From positions 62,001 to 126,000 of IMG/VR virus record IMGVR_UViG_3300005537_000002: a stretch of 64,000 nt of DNA. One strand, written 5' to 3'. Under the pieces are notes generated by a model, which was not told where the DNA came from, ran no database searches, and saw only the letters and a program-made list of their open reading frames with translations. This DNA comes from a virus. This document shows positions 23,549 through 31,297 of this stretch, piece by piece (the first letter of the stretch is position 1; every line of letters begins with the position of its first letter). Made by a program: the position numbers and the translations under genes.

Positions 23549-24127
23549 GTGAGAACTGAGGACATACTACTGGACCTCCGACTTTCCATTTCGCCAACAA
23601 CGTTCGGGTTGAGTGCTGACGAAAAGCGACTACTAAAGTACGCTTTCACCATCAGTAGGAACTTCTTCCACGAGAGCGACCTACTACCTCTAAAAGAGTG
23701 GCAGAAATACTTCGCGGAAGAACTTTCAGAGTCCCAAGCAGCCGAAGAAGAGGGTAGACGTATTGTAGCAGATCCGAACGCAACTGAGGACCAAAAGATA
23801 CGGGCTTGGCTGAACGTCTATCTAGAGGGTTCAGACTTACTGTACGATGCCGTATGCTGTTACTATAGAGGTAGTAAAGATGAACTACGTTTCGCAAAGG
23901 ACTGTTTTGCGAACTCAGGTTGCACCTATGACGGTTTCTTGGCAGCGGCACTCATTAAGTACGAACTACGGCAGCGAGATAAAAACCCAGACGTAGAACT
24001 CGCGCGTATCGGAGCGCACTTCAGCTACGCTCTTATTAATGGGAAGTGGTCCGCTGACCCCAATGACTTACCGAAGTCAGAGGCGATGTCAGTCATCGGT
24101 AGAAGCGTAGAGTACCGCTTCGACTAG
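23549..24127 (+). CDS. Hypothetical acidic helical protein, 192 aa
   Basis: The GTG at 23549 follows AAAGGAG. The sequence is predicted to be mostly helical and acidic (EELSESQAAEEEGRRIV), with three cysteines in the middle that form no clear zinc motif. I do not recognise it. It is the first gene of an operon that continues with two small membrane proteins. Confidence 0.6.
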   Translation: MRTEDILLDLRLSISPTTFGLSADEKRLLKYAFTISRNFFHESDLLPLKEWQKYFAEELSESQAAEEEGRRIVADPNATEDQKIRAWLNVYLEGSDLLYDAVCCYYRGSKDELRFAKDCFANSGCTYDGFLAAALIKYELRQRDKNPDVELARIGAHFSYALINGKWSADPNDLPKSEAMSVIGRSVEYRFD

Positions 24128-24136
24128 GAGGTAGCA

Positions 24137-24238
24137 ATGTCAGTAGCCCTGTGTCAAGACATACTACTATACCTCGCTATCGCTGGTAGCTCGCTTGGAG
24201 GCATCTACTTCGTTGTGCTATCTCTAGCGAGAGGATGA
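24137..24238 (+). CDS. Small single-helix membrane protein, 33 aa
   Basis: ATG 24137 is preceded by AGGAGG at a good distance. The 33-residue product has one hydrophobic helix (residues about 9-30) with the sequence LLYLAIAGSSLGG. Its stop at 24238 is 3 bases before the next ATG. The ribosome site and tight packing argue that it is translated. Confidence 0.6.
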   Translation: MSVALCQDILLYLAIAGSSLGGIYFVVLSLARG

Positions 24239-24241
24239 GTA

Positions 24242-24526
24242 ATGGCGGCAGTTACGTCTGCGGCGATACTTTCTGTGGCGCTATTAGTAATACTATCCGG
24301 TAGGTACAGAAAACGTAGAAGCAGGTGGAAAAGCAACCATCTCATCTTCAGTATCGGATGTGGATCGTTCTTTCTAGTGCTATTGTTAGCACTAGTTGCT
24401 AGTGCATTCACTGTACTGTACAGTGCAGAGCATGCGTTCTTTGTAGACGCAGTTGCAACTTGGATCGTTGCATTCTGCTGTGCTTGTATATGCCTCGGAA
24501 GTCTTTTTGCGTACTTCCGAGGCTAG
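24242..24526 (+). CDS. Membrane protein with three helices, 94 aa
   Basis: Three hydrophobic stretches (about residues 3-19, 34-58 and 68-90) with a basic loop RYRKRRSRWK between the first two, which should face the cytoplasm. No family is recognised. The 3' end forms a hairpin (24492-24523). Confidence 0.65.
   Translation: MAAVTSAAILSVALLVILSGRYRKRRSRWKSNHLIFSIGCGSFFLVLLLALVASAFTVLYSAEHAFFVDAVATWIVAFCCACICLGSLFAYFRG
24492..24523 (+). terminator. Hairpin at the end of the 24242 gene
   Basis: GCCTCGGAAGT (24492-24502) pairs with ACTTCCGAGGC (24513-24523). The T-run lies in the loop and not after the stem, so it is a weak terminator at best or an mRNA 3' end structure. Confidence 0.45.
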
Positions 24527-24544
24527 CTACTTATATGGAGTCTT

Positions 24545-25108
24545 ATGTCAGCAGATACACCTATTGTAGATCAGCCTACGTCAGAGTTACCAGTAGTGCG
24601 ACCAACTCATACTTGGAGGGTAGTAGCAGATCCGAAGGGGGATCGGAAGCTACTGTCAGTTGGAACGAGCGTACTTGAAGCTATTCAAAGCTTCGCTCGT
24701 GGAGTACAGGATAACCAGCCGATTGGCATCTATTTAGATGATGTACCCGTCGCCGGAGTACACATCCAAGCAAACCAACCGCCGCTATGCTTACATATCC
24801 TAACGGATATGTCAGCGGCAGATATTGATTGGCACAGCGGACCTACTTCTGTTTGCACGATCGACGAGACGACGGTTATCGACTTGTTGAAAGTCGCATG
24901 TAACGGAGGTAGGATAACGTCCAAACTTCGATTGCCCCTCCCAGTTGTCAGTCGCACCTCAGATGTAAGTTCACTCACACTCGTGAAACTACTACTCTCC
25001 GCACTGTCCAACGAGACACAACCCCATGTGCTAACTGAGCAATGCCAAGCAATCGTCGTACAAGTTGACAAGACGTCGTGTAAATATCTACACGTCAAAC
25101 GTAGTTAA
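24545..25108 (+). CDS. Hypothetical protein, 187 aa
   Basis: The ATG at 24545 follows TATGGAG. The protein is a soluble alpha/beta-looking sequence with hydrophobic strands (IGIYLDDVPVAGVHI, LCLHILTDM) and two late cysteines. I do not recognise the family. It precedes the conserved phage protein at 25130. Confidence 0.55.
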   Translation: MSADTPIVDQPTSELPVVRPTHTWRVVADPKGDRKLLSVGTSVLEAIQSFARGVQDNQPIGIYLDDVPVAGVHIQANQPPLCLHILTDMSAADIDWHSGPTSVCTIDETTVIDLLKVACNGGRITSKLRLPLPVVSRTSDVSSLTLVKLLLSALSNETQPHVLTEQCQAIVVQVDKTSCKYLHVKRS

Positions 25109-25129
25109 GTAGAAGGGAATACCACGAAT

Positions 25130-25693
25130 ATGGCTGCAGTTATCATCGTCTCCATTACGGGGATGACCCCACTTATTATGAACCGCTTCCACGAGGAAGC
25201 ACAGGCAGAAGCTACCTCCCGCGTACACTCACGTAAGGAAACGCTCTCTCCGGAAGACGACGCCAAAGGTAGACTCTACCAAAACGAAGAACTCGGAGTC
25301 TACATGCCGGCCGAGTGGGTCCGTCAGTCTGTTATTGAAGCAGCTAAGAGACACAAAATTGGTAGACGGGCCGCTACTACAGACATTGCTGCCGCTGTGT
25401 ACATCGAACCGTTCGCTATGAAGCTCGAAGGTGAGTGGCACGTAGACACTCGTCCAGTCGTTATACCTGCCACTCAAGGACGTATTCTCAGACACAGGCC
25501 GATGTTCGAAACCTGGTCCGTGAAGGGTTTTCGATTGCAAGTCGAAACTGACCTCGTCGACGAAAAGCTAGTACGAGCTGTGCTAGACGACAGCGGTAGA
25601 TTCGTAGGGGTAGGAGACTTCAGACCCACTAAGAAAGGCCCCTACGGCAGATTCCGTGTAGACAGTTGGGAACGTTTAAGCAACCACTCATAA
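25130..25693 (+). CDS. Conserved phage protein with TPLIM...GVGDFRP...YGRF signature
   Basis: The 187-residue protein has ITGMTPLIMNRF at the N-terminus, YMPAEWVRQSVIEAAKR in the middle, and RPMFETW then VGVGDFRPTKKGPYGRFRV at the end. I recall this arrangement (TPLLMH..., GxGDWRP...GRF) from many uncharacterised phage proteins. The ferredoxin-like look brings RAMP/Cas7-type RNA-binding proteins to mind, but I cannot establish that. The N-terminal segment after PLIM contains many acidic residues. It is the last gene before the 1.2-kb non-coding tract. Confidence 0.6.
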   Translation: MAAVIIVSITGMTPLIMNRFHEEAQAEATSRVHSRKETLSPEDDAKGRLYQNEELGVYMPAEWVRQSVIEAAKRHKIGRRAATTDIAAAVYIEPFAMKLEGEWHVDTRPVVIPATQGRILRHRPMFETWSVKGFRLQVETDLVDEKLVRAVLDDSGRFVGVGDFRPTKKGPYGRFRVDSWERLSNHS

Positions 25694-26885
25694 AGGTTTG
25701 GTTTGTCAAGTTAGGCTATGGTGGGTCACGGCAAGGTAAGGACGCTTCGGCTCGGATTGGTGAGCTATAGTAAGTCACGGTAGGGTGTTGTAGGGTAAGG
25801 ATGGCGTGGTTTGGACTAGTGCGACTTGGAGCCGTGGGGTAAGTCACGTTCCGGTATCGCGCGGTGTGGATGCCCAGGTACGGATCGGTTTGCTAGTGCG
25901 AGGTTGACACTGGTAGAGTTTGGTTTGTCTAGCTGGCGTCAGGTGAGGAAGCTATGGTGAGGTCGAGCATGGCAGAGTTTGCTCGGGTACTGCTAGGCGG
26001 GTTAAGGTACGGTCCGGAAGCTTTGGTCAGGTTAGGTATGCTCGAGTTTGTTACGGTGTGTTAAGGTTCTGTTTGGCTTGCTACGTTATGTATAGGTTGG
26101 CTATGCTGAGATATGGTAAGGACGCTTTGGTTTGGACTGGTCGGGACAGTTAAGGGGTGGTCCGGTATAGCTTGCTACGGATTGGTTTCGTTCGGCTCGG
26201 TTAGGAAGCTTCGGTACGGTGAGTTGAGGCTAGGATTGCAATGGTCGGGTATGTTTTTATAGGGTTCGGTTAGATCAGTAGTGGTAAGGCGCCGTAGGGA
26301 CAGGTCTGAGAGGCGAGGTTGCATGCGGCTAGGAGTGGTGTCGTATGGTACGGATGCTAAGGAGAGGTTAGGACTGCAATGGTCTGTCGCGGTAATGACA
26401 GGCGTGTCGATGTGTGGTATGTTCAGGTGAGGATGCTTCGGTATGGATCGGCGCTGTTTGGAAAGGTTTGCTAGGGTAAGTCGAGGCTCACAGAGGTATG
26501 GTAGGTCGTGGTACAGAACGGTTCGGAAGCCTAGGTATGGTACGTAATGGCATGCTTTGGTAGTCTTTTGTCTGGCACGCTAAGTCGAGGTGGAGTTCGG
26601 TAAGCTGCGGAGAGGAAGCTAAGGTCTGGAACGTCGAGGTATGGTATGGGAAGCCATTGTACGGTGAGTCGGTGTGAGCGAAGGTTTGTTAGGCTGGGGT
26701 ATGGAAGTCCAGGAAAGGTGAGGTGCAGTTTGGCAGTGCGTGGTGAGGTAGGGCTGTGTCCCGGTAACGTGAGGTAAGGTACTGCAACGCGCGGTGAGGT
26801 TCGGATGCTAAGAACAGGCGTGGTACGGTATAGTGGGGAAATGCTAGGTAAGGCATGTCAAGTTGCGCTTGCGTAAGGTACGGTT
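25694..26885. other. 1.2-kb non-coding G-rich tract with quasi-periodic GGT units
   Basis: No rightward open frame of any size runs through this tract, in a genome that is otherwise packed. The + strand is strongly G-rich and C-poor; for example 26701-26760 has 27 G and 7 C. GG dinucleotides recur every 5-6 or about 10 bases (GGTATGGTA, GGTAAGG, GGTTTGG). A degenerate larger unit like GGAAGCTWNGGTNNGG appears at about 25947, 26015, 26204, 26525 and 26614. No exact tandem repeat is present. It lies between two convergent genes. Possible roles are a long Rho-loading region for leftward transcripts, which would be C-rich and G-poor, a G-quadruplex region, a replication or packaging site, or a non-coding RNA. 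Confidence 0.75.
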
Positions 26886-27167
26886 TTACAGCGCGTGATA
26901 GTATGCGGAACCGTTGTCGAAGCATACTATCACGCGTTCGTAGTGGTTTCGGTACGCTCTATCATAGTTTGGGGTTCCGATGAGATGTAGAGCCATCTCA
27001 ATTGTAGAGTCTGACGTGTATAGCACAGTGCCATCATTAGAGGCCTTTGCTAGGTAATAGCGTACTAGGCTACCCCTTCGGACTAGCACAGTTGCATTGT
27101 AGGTCGGTTCGTTTGTCCGAGCTCTCAACAGAGAAAACGGACGTTCATTGGCTTTCCCCTCTGACAT
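26886..27167 (-). CDS. Hypothetical protein, the only leftward gene
   Basis: On the minus strand, the ATG at 27167 is preceded by AAGGAG about 11 bases upstream, and a promoter with TTGTTT and TATAAT reads leftward from about 27255-27226. The 93-residue protein starts MSEGKANERPFSLLR and has mixed alpha/beta character (ATVLVRRGSLVRYYLAK). It ends in FDNGSAYYHAL. The last codons are within a 15-bp inverted repeat (26892-26936). I do not recognise it. A gene pointing against all others in a phage may be a regulator or a moron-type gene; this is inference. Confidence 0.55.
   Translation of the reverse strand: MSEGKANERPFSLLRARTNEPTYNATVLVRRGSLVRYYLAKASNDGTVLYTSDSTIEMALHLIGTPNYDRAYRNHYERVIVCFDNGSAYYHAL
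26892..26936. repeat. 15-bp perfect inverted repeat at the border of the G-rich tract
   Basis: CGCGTGATAGTATGC (26892-26906) pairs with 26922-26936 across a 15-base loop. It covers the end of the leftward gene and could act as a terminator stem for leftward transcription, although no T-run follows on that strand. It marks the exact boundary of the G-rich tract. Confidence 0.75.
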
Positions 27168-27203
27168 GGATACCTGTTCTCCTTCGTAGTAAACACAGCC
27201 CTC

Positions 27204-27255
27204 TTGAATTTAGTTTATGTAATTTATTATAATATAAATAGAAGAGTAAAAACAA
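27204..27255. promoter_or_regulatory. Overlapping divergent promoters sharing the -10 region
   Basis: Rightward: TTGAAT 27204-27209, 18-base spacer, TATAAT 27228-27233, driving the gene at 27295. Leftward: TTGTTT on the minus strand (27255-27250), 18-base spacer, TATAAT (27231-27226), driving the gene at 27167. The two -10 boxes share ATTATAAT, so RNA polymerase can use only one direction at a time. Confidence 0.65.
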
Positions 27256-27294
27256 GGATCGCTGTATCTTTGGTACGAGCAACGGAGGACGCAA

Positions 27295-27777
27295 TTGAGC
27301 TATGACAACAATGTAGCGGAATACCCTCGCCCTAAGAGCAGGAGGGCGCAACGGGTTATGGAGGAGCGTATCGCAGCATTAGACTGCGATATCGTAAGTC
27401 GGACAGAGGATACGATAAGCGTCTCCTATCCCGACGACCTCACTAAATTTCAACTGGATCAAGTACTAATGCACGCGTATGAGTACCAACTGTTCACGTT
27501 GTGGGATGCCTTAGATGTAGGCATCGGAGCATCAACGTGTGGAGCGACGTCGAAAGGTTTGACCCTCATAGGTGTCACTCGAGTAAGGGGGAGAGCGTAC
27601 TGTTTACGTATCTCCTACAGCGTCTTAAGGTCAACTGAACAGGGAGTAGTCTGCATTTGGAAAGCAAATGAGAGCAACCAACTGGAACTAGCTATGAGAG
27701 CGATGTTCGGCCTAGAACTTTCTGATGCAGTCTGGTTTCCCTACTGGGAAGAGAGTTCCAACGGAGGAGGACAATGA
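27295..27777 (+). CDS. Hypothetical protein, 160 aa
   Basis: The TTG at 27295 follows CGGAGG at about 8 bases. The protein has a basic N-terminus (RPKSRRAQRVMEER), a central region with hydrophobic strands (GLTLIGVTRVRGRAYCLRISY) and an acidic C-terminus rich in Trp. No family is recognised. It overlaps the next gene by 4 bases (ATGA). Confidence 0.6.
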   Translation: MSYDNNVAEYPRPKSRRAQRVMEERIAALDCDIVSRTEDTISVSYPDDLTKFQLDQVLMHAYEYQLFTLWDALDVGIGASTCGATSKGLTLIGVTRVRGRAYCLRISYSVLRSTEQGVVCIWKANESNQLELAMRAMFGLELSDAVWFPYWEESSNGGGQ

Positions 27778-28040
27778 GAAAAGGTCAGGCTAAAATGCGC
27801 GAGCTGCAGGAGCACGTACATGCAAGTACAGACAACTTATGTCACTTTTGTAATACAAGGCCTGCTATAGGTGACTATACATACAAGCCGGGTAAAACGT
27901 CTATTATCGGTCGTCTGTGTACAGACTGCGTGCTAGAGTTGAATGGCAAACCGACAACTGCGACTGCTAAAGAGGGGCCTTGTATGATATTGTTTGTTAA
28001 CAAACTATTCCAGGAGGGTAGCAGTAATGTCACAGACTGA
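27774..28040 (+). CDS. Small zinc-binding protein, 88 aa
   Basis: A CHFCNTRPAIGDYTYKPG...RLCTDC arrangement gives two CxxC pairs separated by about 24 residues, a treble-clef or ribbon-like zinc site. The N-terminus is basic. It is translationally coupled to the genes on both sides (ATGA start; the next ATG lies 11 codons before its end is completed). Confidence 0.6.
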   Translation: MRKGQAKMRELQEHVHASTDNLCHFCNTRPAIGDYTYKPGKTSIIGRLCTDCVLELNGKPTTATAKEGPCMILFVNKLFQEGSSNVTD

Positions 28041-28443
28041 TGACAAGTTTAGCGCGTCGCTTACAGTAGACTTTAGTCAGTCTCCTAACGCAACGCTGGA
28101 GGTGTTTACACAGGGACCTTTGTGGACTCGACTGAACAACTACGATCCGGAGGTGTACTTCGAATGGTACGGTCGCGAGGTCCGAATGGAGCCCACGAGA
28201 GAGTACCCGGACTGTGTCAGGTTCGACTTCGAACTCATATCACTAGGAGGCTCGAGAGCTGAAGTGATGTGTCTTCGTATTATCGAACCCAAACGAAGTA
28301 TGGGAAATGAGTCGACGAAGTTCCATCAACAGTTCGCAAAGGTTATGATAGCTCTCGATGGCGAAGTTGTCTATGTACAACTAACCGGATCGGAGTACGA
28401 CATAGATGTGGAGGTTATCGGTGCAACGCGGGGAGAGTATTGA
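28027..28443 (+). CDS. Hypothetical protein, 138 aa
   Basis: The ATG at 28027 is preceded by AGGAGGG, which fixes the start. The protein is beta-rich, acidic and without cysteine pairs. Strands such as ALDGEVVYVQLTGSEYDIDVEV suggest a beta-sandwich. It overlaps both neighbours by short stretches. Function is unknown. Confidence 0.6.
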   Translation: MSQTDDKFSASLTVDFSQSPNATLEVFTQGPLWTRLNNYDPEVYFEWYGREVRMEPTREYPDCVRFDFELISLGGSRAEVMCLRIIEPKRSMGNESTKFHQQFAKVMIALDGEVVYVQLTGSEYDIDVEVIGATRGEY

Positions 28444-28633
28444 ACTCACAACAGATGAGTTCGCGGAGATTTTACAGTTGCTGTTCACGAGTACAGACCC
28501 GAATATACAACGACTGCTCTCCGTACACCAAGTCGGTATATCCAGCGAGAGCTGTTCAGGTAACTCGACTCTATGGGTACATACCGGTCTAGGTTCGTTT
28601 ACACTAACTATTACGAAGGACGGGCGACAATAG
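28421..28633 (+). CDS. Hypothetical protein, 70 aa
   Basis: GTG 28421 follows GGAGG by about 6 bases. The small soluble protein begins with an acidic helix (ELTTDEFAEILQLL), followed by strands. It overlaps the previous gene by 23 bases and its TAG stop overlaps the next GTG. Confidence 0.5.
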   Translation: MQRGESIELTTDEFAEILQLLFTSTDPNIQRLLSVHQVGISSESCSGNSTLWVHTGLGSFTLTITKDGRQ

Positions 28634-28860
28634 TGTCTATCCGTATTGCGCTAGAGTACTTAGCGGTCATACTGACGACTTCAGGATTATATAGCACAGT
28701 TGTATGCCTCATCTGCCTATACTTCGGGAGCGGATGCCTTTCGAGTTGGATACCTTCCCCCAAGACTCGGGAGGATGCGTTTTGGACAATGTTGTTAGGA
28801 GCAGCATCCGTCGCTGTTGGAGTCTCGTTGCTACGCTTAGTCGCTATAGGCAACTTGTAA
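28633..28860 (+). CDS. Membrane protein with two helices, 75 aa
   Basis: The GTG at 28633 overlaps the previous stop. Two or three hydrophobic segments (about residues 5-33 and 48-70) surround a short loop SWIPSPKTRED. It is the last gene of this operon; the promoter at 28855 begins at its stop codon. Confidence 0.55.
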   Translation: MSIRIALEYLAVILTTSGLYSTVVCLICLYFGSGCLSSWIPSPKTREDAFWTMLLGAASVAVGVSLLRLVAIGNL

Positions 28861-28914
28861 ACAATCGGTCGTTTATATTATAATTAAATTATAAAAACAA
28901 CGTCGTAACGACCG
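28855..28914 (+). promoter_or_regulatory. Promoter TTGTAA-18-TATAAT with flanking inverted repeat
   Basis: TTGTAA at 28855-28860 and TATAAT at 28879-28884. CGGTCGTT (28866-28873, in the spacer) and AACGACCG (28907-28914) are complementary and bracket the -10 and start site. Such a repeat could be an operator or a leader hairpin. Confidence 0.65.
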
Positions 28915-28935
28915 AAGTGAACAGGAGAAGCTTTT

Positions 28936-29301
28936 TTGACACAACTAACTGACAAAGACAAACAACTAGAAAGGGTGGCGATATGCATCTCATATACGTT
29001 ATCCGAGCTACTCAAACCAATGGACGTACATATTGCCGACGGAAGCGTGTATACGGATGTAGGACAGTCACTGTCACTCAATAATGACGAGTGGTCAGTG
29101 ACTGTAGAAGGTTGGCGGATGCAGGGGGATCCGAAGTCAGATCTATACCCGTGTGAGACTCAGACAGTGTACCGAGGGAATAGTCCCCTCGATGCGGTAC
29201 GTAGTATGATAGCTTGGATACTCAACGCCAGTGATTTCAACGAGCTATCGGATACGCAGCAGCAAGTCATCGTTCGAGCATTAGCACACTGGTTTGCGTA
29301 G
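28936..29301 (+). CDS. Hypothetical protein, 121 aa
   Basis: TTG 28936 follows AGGAGAAG. The sequence is acidic with an N-terminal helix (DKDKQLERVAICISYTL) and a C-terminal helical part. No recognisable motif. It is the only gene between the promoter at 28855 and the terminator at 29327. Confidence 0.55.
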   Translation: MTQLTDKDKQLERVAICISYTLSELLKPMDVHIADGSVYTDVGQSLSLNNDEWSVTVEGWRMQGDPKSDLYPCETQTVYRGNSPLDAVRSMIAWILNASDFNELSDTQQQVIVRALAHWFA

Positions 29302-29326
29302 CAGGGACACCAACCCAAAGTTGTCG

Positions 29327-29357
29327 AGGGTGGTCGAAAGGCCACCCTTTATTTTTT
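29327..29357 (+). terminator. Terminator after the 28936 gene
   Basis: AGGGTGG (29327-29333) pairs with CCACCCT (29342-29348), with a GAAA-type loop, followed by TTATTTTTT. Confidence 0.85.
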
Positions 29358-29377
29358 GTCTTATAATACGTTATAAT
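29348..29377 (+). promoter_or_regulatory. Weak promoter candidate in the terminator tail
   Basis: TATAAT at 29372-29377 has TTTATT 18 bases upstream (29348-29353), inside the terminator T-run. A TTGTCT at 29356 is too close to pair with it. The -35 is a poor match to the family, so this promoter is less certain than the others. Confidence 0.45.
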
Positions 29378-29419
29378 ATTAATAAAGGCGTCGTATACTA
29401 CACAGAAGGAGGGCAACTA

Positions 29420-30022
29420 TTGAAAAAACACCCGGCAGTTGTATTCGTACTAGAGTGGTTCCTGACTTGTGCGGGCTTGAGCTTGAGTCTACTACTCTAC
29501 AACTGGTTAGACTGGGTCATTAACCACATTGTAGACCGCGACATCAGAGGTAAGTACCCGCTAGAGCACTGGTTGCTAGTCGGTATGATTATCGCTGGAG
29601 GCTTCATCATCACGTACCTGATCTTCAAAGTAAAGTCATTCCGGATGCAAAAGAGACCAACACCCGGTGTGCCGAAGTTTGGTTACGGTGGACCTAACCT
29701 ACCAACCGTTAAGGACAGTAGAGTACCCAACCAGCAGACGATCCCACGCCCGAGAGATGACCGCCCTAGTCAGCAGCAACCATCTAAAAAGGATCGTCAG
29801 CAGGGAGCAGCATATGCTAGCAACCCAATGAACTCTCCCGTCATTAACGGACCTCGGGGGGACCAGAAAATGTTACCCCCGGGTAACAAGCAGCAAGCAC
29901 GTCGGCTAGACGAACTGTTCGACGACGAATACGAAGACCCACGTACGTTACAAGCACAGCGGGCTCGTGGATACCAACAACAGCAACAGCAACCCCGTTG
30001 GGTAGACGGAGATGACCAATGA
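29420..30022 (+). CDS. Membrane protein with long glutamine-rich tail
   Basis: The TTG at 29420 follows AAGGAGGG. The protein (200 aa) has two membrane helices (about residues 6-27 and 50-71) with a charged loop between, then a 125-residue cytoplasmic tail rich in Gln, Pro, Arg and Asp. The tail ends in a run of glutamines and PRWVDGDDQ. The tail is low-complexity and probably disordered. It overlaps the next gene by 4 bases. A scaffolding or membrane-tethering role is possible, but nothing more specific can be said. Confidence 0.65.
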   Translation: MKKHPAVVFVLEWFLTCAGLSLSLLLYNWLDWVINHIVDRDIRGKYPLEHWLLVGMIIAGGFIITYLIFKVKSFRMQKRPTPGVPKFGYGGPNLPTVKDSRVPNQQTIPRPRDDRPSQQQPSKKDRQQGAAYASNPMNSPVINGPRGDQKMLPPGNKQQARRLDELFDDEYEDPRTLQAQRARGYQQQQQQPRWVDGDDQ

Positions 30023-30303
30023 GTCCACTCGAACAAGCAGCTCAATCAGTGCAAAGGTTGCACAGCGTACTTACTCTCTTACCTACTGAGGACTTGCTTA
30101 GACCTGCACTGGAGTCTCGTTTAGCACAGCTGGACTTGCTGTTCACCATAGCTCGAGACGGGAAGGACCCAATAGCGTTTCGTGCTGTGCAGTTACTAGC
30201 AGACCTCACTATGCTAGCACTCTCTAAGAAGCAACCTCTAGATCTACTGTCACAAAGCTACCACGCTATGGACGAACTGCTGTCATCGATAACACAGTGG
30301 TAG
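30019..30303 (+). CDS. Small helical protein, 94 aa
   Basis: The ATG overlaps the previous stop (ATGA). The product is a Leu/Ala-rich helical protein (ALESRLAQLDLLFTIARDG, RAVQLLADLTMLAL), consistent with a helical bundle or dimer. It lies at the end of its operon, just before a strong terminator. Confidence 0.6.
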   Translation: MSPLEQAAQSVQRLHSVLTLLPTEDLLRPALESRLAQLDLLFTIARDGKDPIAFRAVQLLADLTMLALSKKQPLDLLSQSYHAMDELLSSITQW

Positions 30304-30316
30304 TGTAACCTCTCTC

Positions 30317-30355
30317 AAAAACGCTTGTGTGAATGCATTCACACAAGCGTTTTTT
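30317..30355 (+). terminator. Strong bidirectional terminator
   Basis: Bases 30317-30335 and 30336-30354 form a perfect 19-bp palindrome (core CGCTTGTGTGAATG) bounded by A-rich and T-rich runs, so it can stop transcription from either side. Confidence 0.9.
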
Positions 30356-30830
30356 ATACGCTAAAAATATACCCCTTAAATTATATATTATTTAACGCTA
30401 TAGTTAGTTTTTACCCGGACTAAAATAAATAATATAGAAATATATTGCCCACAAAAAATTTCAATATAAAACGCGATGAAACACATGTATTAGTACTATA
30501 CAAGTATACGGTAGGCCCGTATACATCCTGCAGCCCTGCTGCTGCTGGCCGAAAAATATACGGTATACGGGTACAGGGTATGTTTTGCACGCACTTTAGA
30601 AATCATGAGTGTTTTCTGGATTTGCTTTCGAAATCCCTAGCACTTATACATGTTTGGTACGTATTTCTAAGGTAGAGATCGATAGCACCTATAATTTTTT
30701 AGTACCGCCGCGGTTATAATATATATAGGGGGGAGCTTAAAAAAAAATCCGAGTTCTCTCAGCTCTCGAGGATAATTAGTCGTTAGAGTACTCTTACTCG
30801 CTAATAGGGTATACAAGTATACGGCGTAAC
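30356..30830. other. AT-rich intergenic region with GTATAC repeats
   Basis: About 500 bases between the terminator and the next promoter have a base composition unlike the genes: long A/T stretches and several TATA-like words. The 15-mer TATACAAGTATACGG occurs twice (30497-30511 and 30810-30824) and related GTATAC palindromes occur near 30519 and 30560. A 76-codon frame (TTG 30445 to 30675) has no ribosome site and is probably not a gene. A run of nine A (near 30741) follows GGGGGGAGC. The region could hold an operator set or an origin; nothing here proves either. Confidence 0.55.
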
Positions 30831-30838
30831 GTTACCTC

Positions 30839-30868
30839 TTGTTTTCAACCGGTGGAATTTATTATAAT
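30839..30868 (+). promoter_or_regulatory. Promoter TTGTTT-18-TATAAT
   Basis: TTGTTT at 30839-30844 and TATAAT at 30863-30868. The 45 bases 30831-30875 are identical to those of the promoter at 36067-36111 as far as ATAAATA, including the CAACCGGTGGAATT spacer. Confidence 0.9.
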
Positions 30869-30911
30869 ATAAATAGAGTTCACAATTAATAAACAAGGGA
30901 GGGTACAAGGC

Positions 30912-31289
30912 ATGATACGACCGTGGAGAAGCGAGCTACTGTGTTTCAAGCGGTTGCACACCGACGAGTTAGAGTATGCCGTCAAGATCGCAGGAGTGAA
31001 CTGTATAGAAGACCTAACTACCGGTAGTTGGGAGCTCGTTGCCCAACGTCAGTTTCGGGACGCCGTAGGTAGGTCGTACTGGTTAGAAGGCCCTAAGATT
31101 ACTGGTCTCATTATCGATTGGGAGACTTTAAGACTTATACGTACACTTTGGACTCGTATGGAACGGGAAGCACTAGCAGCTGTGCTCCAAGACACCAACG
31201 CACTAGATGTCGGTAACCTCGAACCCGAAGACAACTTACTAGATCTTAACGCAGCTTTGTTTAGCGAAGAACGTCTGTTCCACTTTTAG
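30912..31289 (+). CDS. Hypothetical protein, member of a tandem paralogue pair
   Basis: This 125-residue protein is clearly related to the next one (31298). Both have an early SELLCF/TELLCF, YAVKIAGV/YAVKLTGV, a Trp-rich helix, a helix ending LWTR/AWTR and the shared string VLQDTNAL, and both end in an F-x-F tail. The family is unknown to me. The ATG follows GGGAGGG. It is the first gene after the promoter at 30839. Confidence 0.7.
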   Translation: MIRPWRSELLCFKRLHTDELEYAVKIAGVNCIEDLTTGSWELVAQRQFRDAVGRSYWLEGPKITGLIIDWETLRLIRTLWTRMEREALAAVLQDTNALDVGNLEPEDNLLDLNAALFSEERLFHF

Positions 31290-31297
31290 GAGGTAAC

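Noticed and set aside
25694-26885. CRISPR array or exact tandem repeats in the G-rich tract
   Set aside because: No repeat of constant sequence and spacing can be found; units are degenerate and spacing varies.
30445-30675. A 76-codon frame in the AT-rich region
   Set aside because: TTG start with no ribosome site, no recognisable protein, and a composition like the surrounding non-coding DNA.
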